A DNA stretch of 11,154 nt from Bacteroidia bacterium (lineage in GTDB: Bacteria > Bacteroidota > Bacteroidia > Cytophagales > Cyclobacteriaceae), in the NCBI GenBank assembly GCA_016650355.1, contig JAENVX010000392.1, positions 1 to 11,154 on the forward strand, given 5' to 3'. The notes below the pieces were generated by a model. It did not search any database. It was given only the letters and a program-made list of their open reading frames with translations, and was not told the origin of the DNA. Both the position numbers and the translations under genes were made by a program. Shown here piece after piece: positions 8,273 to 11,154 of this stretch (positions are counted from its first letter, which is position 1; each line of letters starts with the position of its first letter).

Positions 8273-8280
8273 TAAAGATA
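8273..8280 (-). promoter_or_regulatory. Candidate -7 box (TATCTTTA) for the MFS gene
   Basis: On the minus strand, 8280-8273 reads TATCTTTA, a 5-of-6 match to the fixed bases of TAnnTTTG. Transcription would begin near 8266, leaving a leader of about 31 bases before the ATG at 8235. It is part of the inverted repeat. Confidence 0.35.
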
Positions 8281-8314
8281 GTTTTTATGATTCACTCGTA
8301 CCAGTAATTGTAAC

Positions 8315-8322
8315 TATCTTTA
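8315..8322 (+). promoter_or_regulatory. Candidate -7 box (TATCTTTA) for the sulfatase gene
   Basis: This is the mirror copy of the MFS box. Transcription would begin near 8329. The GTG at 8330 would then be essentially leaderless, while the TTG at 8366 would have a leader of about 37 bases, close to that of the MFS gene. This bears on which start is real. Confidence 0.35.
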
Positions 8323-8329
8323 GGACAAT

Positions 8330-9994
8330 GTGTCATTACCGTTTACTTACCCCACAAGCATCAGATTGAAACTGCTTTATTTGATTTTATTAGCCTTTTC
8401 CGGATTGTTTTCCTGCAAAGGCAAAGAGGAAAATCCCATTCGGAAAACTCCAAATATTGTATTAATCGTAGCTGATGATATGGGCTACTCGGATCTCGGA
8501 TGTTTTGGAAGTGAAATCGCCACACCCAATATTGATGCGTTAGCCAGCCAGGGCCAATTGTTCACCAGCTATTATACGGCCGCCACCTGCTCACCAACCC
8601 GGGCCATGTTACTTTCTGGAACCGATAATCATATTGCGGGACTGGGTGATATGGCAGAACGTTCTATAAGTATTGATGATGAAAGAGGAAAGCCAGGGTA
8701 TGAAGGATATCTGAATAATAGTGTGGTCTCAGTCGCGCAGTTACTAAAAGATGGAGGTTATCACACATATATTGCTGGAAAATGGCACCTGGGTTTAACC
8801 TCTGATCAAAGTCCTGAGGCGAAAGGTTTTGGTAGATCGTTTGCCCTCTTGGATGCAGCTGCAAATCACTATTATCCGTCTTCAGGAAATACTTTCTGGG
8901 AAGATGATCATTTCACCAATTATCCTGAGGGACTATATTCAACGGATCTCTATACCGATAAATTAATCAACTTCTTAAGTAAAGATTACAAAGACAATAA
9001 ACCTTTCTTTCTTTACGCTGCTTATACATCACCACATTGGCCCTTGCAAGCACCTGCAGAATACATTGAAAAATATCATGGCACCTATGACATTGGGTAT
9101 GATAGCCTGAGAATCTTACGACTCGAAGGCCTCAAGAAAAAAGGTATCATTGATGCTCATGTTACGTTACCCAAACTACCTGACTTTGAAGGTGATCTGT
9201 ACAGTGTTTCTGATCAGCCATTGCGTTCATGGAAATCGTTAACAAAAGCTGAACAACGAATTGAAGCCCGCAAAATGGAAATCTATGCCGGTATGATAGA
9301 CAATTTGGATCACAACATCGGAAGATTAATTCAATACCTAAAGGAGATAGACGAATTTGATAATACCTTGTTTGTTTTTTTCTCAGACAATGGATCCTCT
9401 TCATTGAACGCAAATTCAACGCCCAATGATGTTAATCCATATCCACACATGGGTACTGCAAATTCTTTTGTTGCCTATGGTTCTTCTTGGGCACATGCTT
9501 CAAGTGCATCAAATAGTTTTTACAAAGGGTATAGTTCGGAGGGAGGAATCCATACCCCCATGATTATTAAAATGCCAAACCAAAAAGAAGGGAAAGGACC
9601 GATCAATGCCTTTACCACTGTGATGGATATGGTGCCAACTTTTCTCGAACTAGCTGAGGCGACTTATCCGACATCCTATCAGGGACGCACGCTCACTCCA
9701 CTTAAGGGAGAATCTATTCTTCCACTATTATTTAATAAAAAAAAGACAATCCACAATGAAGAGTACGTAATGGGCTGGGAATTATTTGGTCGGTGTGCCC
9801 TTCGTAAAGGAAAATGGAAGATCACTAAAATTGATTCTCCTTTTGGTAATAATGATTTTCAACTTTTTAATATTGAGGAAGATCCAACAGAGTCGAATGA
9901 TATGTCAGCAAAGTTTCCGGATACATATCAAGAGTTGATTTTACATTGGAAGGAATATGTAAAAGAGAATGGTGTAATTCTTTCCGACCAATAA
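8330..9994 (+). CDS. Sulfatase (arylsulfatase-like, S1 family) lipoprotein
   Basis: This formylglycine-dependent sulfatase hydrolyses sulfate esters and is probably lipid-anchored in the cell envelope. The 554-residue protein has a lipoprotein signal, LKLLYLILLAFSGLFSC, with lipidated C29 followed by KGKEEN. The sulfatase signature CSPTRAMLLSG (87-97) has C87 as the residue converted to formylglycine. The remaining active-site residues are in the expected order: D49-D50 (VADDMGYSD), R91, K151 and H153 (AGKWHLG), H236 (SPHWPLQAP), D353-N354 (FSDNGSSS) and K399 (FYKGYSSEGGIHTP). The ATCSPTRAMLLSGTDNHIAGLGDMAE region closely resembles Pseudomonas AtsA-type arylsulfatases. The true substrate could still be an aryl, alkyl or carbohydrate sulfate. 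No maturase gene is in this window. The start is GTG 8330 or, more likely from the promoter box and signal peptide, TTG 8366; the ATG at 8328 is out of frame and soon stops. An ASST-like gene converges on its 3' end. Confidence 0.97.
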   Translation: MSLPFTYPTSIRLKLLYLILLAFSGLFSCKGKEENPIRKTPNIVLIVADDMGYSDLGCFGSEIATPNIDALASQGQLFTSYYTAATCSPTRAMLLSGTDNHIAGLGDMAERSISIDDERGKPGYEGYLNNSVVSVAQLLKDGGYHTYIAGKWHLGLTSDQSPEAKGFGRSFALLDAAANHYYPSSGNTFWEDDHFTNYPEGLYSTDLYTDKLINFLSKDYKDNKPFFLYAAYTSPHWPLQAPAEYIEKYHGTYDIGYDSLRILRLEGLKKKGIIDAHVTLPKLPDFEGDLYSVSDQPLRSWKSLTKAEQRIEARKMEIYAGMIDNLDHNIGRLIQYLKEIDEFDNTLFVFFSDNGSSSLNANSTPNDVNPYPHMGTANSFVAYGSSWAHASSASNSFYKGYSSEGGIHTPMIIKMPNQKEGKGPINAFTTVMDMVPTFLELAEATYPTSYQGRTLTPLKGESILPLLFNKKKTIHNEEYVMGWELFGRCALRKGKWKITKIDSPFGNNDFQLFNIEEDPTESNDMSAKFPDTYQELILHWKEYVKENGVILSDQ

Positions 9995-10022
9995 TTTATA
10001 GGCATGAATCACCGATTATTAT

Positions 10023-10143
10023 CTATCTGTGAATCTGTTGCGTAAACTTATCAATGTCTATTTCTTCTGCATATGGCATTGTTGCGGCCCAAGGAGACAG
10101 CGGATACAAAAACTAAAATAAATCCAAAGATTATCTTCTTCAT
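10023..10143 (-). pseudogene. Short secreted-protein ORF, apparently frameshifted remnant
   Basis: From ATG at 10143 the minus strand encodes a good signal peptide (MKKIIFGFILVFVSAVSLG), then RNNAICRRNRH and a TGA at 10051. Reading one base shorter at the GGG run near 10088-10090 gives ..SAVSLA-ATMPYAEEIDIDKFTQQIHR, ending at TAG (10023-10025). The shifted reading has a normal signal-peptidase site and protein-like composition. The likely explanation is the broken N-terminus of a secreted-protein gene whose remainder is gone; a sequencing error or a genuine 30-codon peptide is also possible. It lies 38 bp after the ASST-like gene on the same strand. I do not recognise the family. Confidence 0.35.
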
Positions 10144-10181
10144 AAAAAGAATGTTCCGTTCATACCATTGATATGTTCGTT

Positions 10182-11154
10182 CTACATCTTTTTATCCTCT
10201 TTGGATGGAGGAGGAAGCACAAAGGGTTTTGGTTGCGGATCTATCGGTTTTAATTCCTTGCCTACCAAAGCAGGATGATTCGAGGGAATAAACGTTGCTC
10301 TAAATTGAGAATATGCCATGGGCATAATATCCGTAGGGTCGCCATTTGGTTTGCGTATCTCACCATGATAGGGGTTCAAATATTCCCAAACGATTTTTCC
10401 TTCTGGGGTGACTTCAAAAAATCTTCCCCGTGCACCTTCATTAATAAAGGTGTTTCCATTATTCATACGATGTGCGCCCGAAATAAAACCGCTATGGAAA
10501 GAAATTGTATCAGAAGCAACATACATCCAGTTTGGTTTTTCAGGACCAAATGGTTTACCATTTTCAATTTGATAATGTCCAGCCTCATCCACTGGCAACG
10601 TCAATTCAAGCACAACGGAATAATCAAGACTGTCTTTACGTCCAGGAACATTATTGTTGAAAACTATCAGATGCCCTGCACCAGGTTTTCCATCCTCAAT
10701 CCAACGTACATCATGTTGTCCCCAAAATTGTTGGTTAGAAGTGTCTCCTCGTTGATAGTTTTTAGGATTTCCCCAACGGTAAAGAAAATCTCCACCCTTT
10801 CCACTCTTGCCGCCTTTATGACCAGCAGCTTCTTGTGTGGTGGTGCTATGATCAATTATTAAAAGTTCATCCAAATGGGGTGAACTAATAACTATCTGAT
10901 CTAACACAGCATTGTAATTAACAGCATTAAAATGATAAATGTCCGCACCCCTGCTTCCTGTTGTTTCGTTTCTGTCAGCCCATCCTTTAGCTACCAAAAT
11001 GTCCAGACTATCCTGGGTAAGTGCTGGTGGAATTGGCCTACCCATATTAAAATCCAACAACTCCGGATGAGCTTCAGGCGCTCCAAAATTTCCTTTTAAT
11101 GAATCATAGTCCTGTATCAAATGATCCTCTAAATACCATTCCCAGACAACTCTG
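10182..11154 (-). CDS. Arylsulfotransferase (ASST)-like beta-propeller protein (partial, 5' end outside window)
   Basis: The frame is open to the right edge, giving 323 visible codons. A TTG at 11120 is inside the gene, because the upstream codons read RVVWEWYLEDHLIQDYD, which fits the family. ASST-type enzymes move a sulfuryl group from an aryl sulfate donor to a phenolic acceptor, usually in the periplasm. Family-like motifs, numbered from the visible fragment, are WEW..DHLIQD (4-15), HPELLDFN (29-36), YHFNAVNYN (73-81), GGDFLYRWGNP (120-130), FWGQHDVRW (143-151, H147), SGAHRMNNGNTFINEG (225-240, H228) and GRFFEVTPEGKIVWEYLNPY (243-262). The repeated nGNtlv...EvtpdGkivWEY pattern indicates propeller blades. 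H147 and H228 are candidates for the catalytic histidine, but I cannot assign which. A proline-rich basic tail (PQPKPFVLPPPSKEDKKM) ends the protein. The signal peptide, if any, is off the window. The gene converges on the sulfatase gene, 187 bp away. Many such homologues are annotated only by similarity. Confidence 0.85.
   Translation of the reverse strand, partial: RVVWEWYLEDHLIQDYDSLKGNFGAPEAHPELLDFNMGRPIPPALTQDSLDILVAKGWADRNETTGSRGADIYHFNAVNYNAVLDQIVISSPHLDELLIIDHSTTTQEAAGHKGGKSGKGGDFLYRWGNPKNYQRGDTSNQQFWGQHDVRWIEDGKPGAGHLIVFNNNVPGRKDSLDYSVVLELTLPVDEAGHYQIENGKPFGPEKPNWMYVASDTISFHSGFISGAHRMNNGNTFINEGARGRFFEVTPEGKIVWEYLNPYHGEIRKPNGDPTDIMPMAYSQFRATFIPSNHPALVGKELKPIDPQPKPFVLPPPSKEDKKM

Larger units (their letters stand above)
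8273..8322. repeat. Perfect 11-bp inverted repeat in the MFS/sulfatase divergent promoter region
   Basis: TAAAGATAGTT (8273-8283) and its exact reverse complement AACTATCTTTA (8312-8322) are separated by 28 bp, with centres 39 bp apart. Each outward-facing copy contains TATCTTTA, one base from the -7 element TAnnTTTG. They could therefore be mirror-image -7 elements, or two half-sites for a regulator that controls both genes. No convincing -33 TTTG is seen for either direction. Confidence 0.6.

Noticed and set aside
9995..10022. Possible terminator after the sulfatase stop (AATAAT/ATTATT)
   Set aside because: The pairing arms are short and purely AT, with no T-run in the right place.
10275..10862. 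Plus-strand ORF of 195 codons opposite the ASST-like gene
   Set aside because: It is antisense to a well-supported ASST-like frame and has no recognisable motif. Long antisense ORFs arise readily there.
11118..11120. TTG as the start of the ASST-like gene
   Set aside because: The frame continues to the window edge with family-like residues (WEW..DHLIQD), so the gene is truncated by the window and does not start here.

Overview
The window looks like a chromosomal segment of a Bacteroidota bacterium, probably of the Cytophagales type. The evidence is a C-terminal type IX secretion (T9SS) sorting domain on a nine-repeat FG-GAP/VCBS protein, a DUF2461 protein, a Bacteroidota-style AsmA protein, A-rich leaders without clear Shine-Dalgarno sequences, several likely GTG/TTG starts, and boxes resembling the Bacteroidota -7 element TAnnTTTG. 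The base composition is moderately AT-rich. I see no rRNA, tRNA, CRISPR array, insertion sequence or phage gene.

Layout, left to right. Bases 1-84 hold the last 27 codons of an unidentified plus-strand gene. It converges on a large minus-strand gene for a secreted FG-GAP/VCBS protein with a T9SS tail (143-2395). That gene's annotated start overlaps head-to-head with murF (2388-3671, plus), which makes the last soluble peptidoglycan precursor, UDP-MurNAc-pentapeptide. A DUF2461 gene (3724-4386) follows 52 bp downstream on the same strand. It converges on a long AsmA-family membrane-anchored gene (4407-6911, minus), with a predicted hairpin near the shared 3' ends. Further right are an MFS exporter gene (7084-8235, minus) and a divergent sulfatase lipoprotein gene (8330-9994, plus). 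Their 94-bp shared promoter region carries a perfect 11-bp inverted repeat. A short, apparently frameshifted signal-peptide ORF (10023-10143, minus) sits between the sulfatase and an arylsulfotransferase-like gene (10182 to the right edge, minus, 5' end missing).

Functionally, the left part is envelope housekeeping: MurF, AsmA and a secreted T9SS cargo. The right part is a candidate small-molecule or sulfate-ester module. It has an outer-membrane or periplasmic S1-type sulfatase with every expected catalytic residue, an ASST-like beta-propeller next to it, and an MFS transporter that may share its promoter region. That the three act together is inferred from position only.

I found no clearly new system. 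The best leads are the symmetric divergent promoter/operator between the MFS and sulfatase genes, the pairing of a sulfatase with an ASST-like protein, the palindromic start-codon overlap at murF, and the broken secreted mini-gene at 10023-10143.
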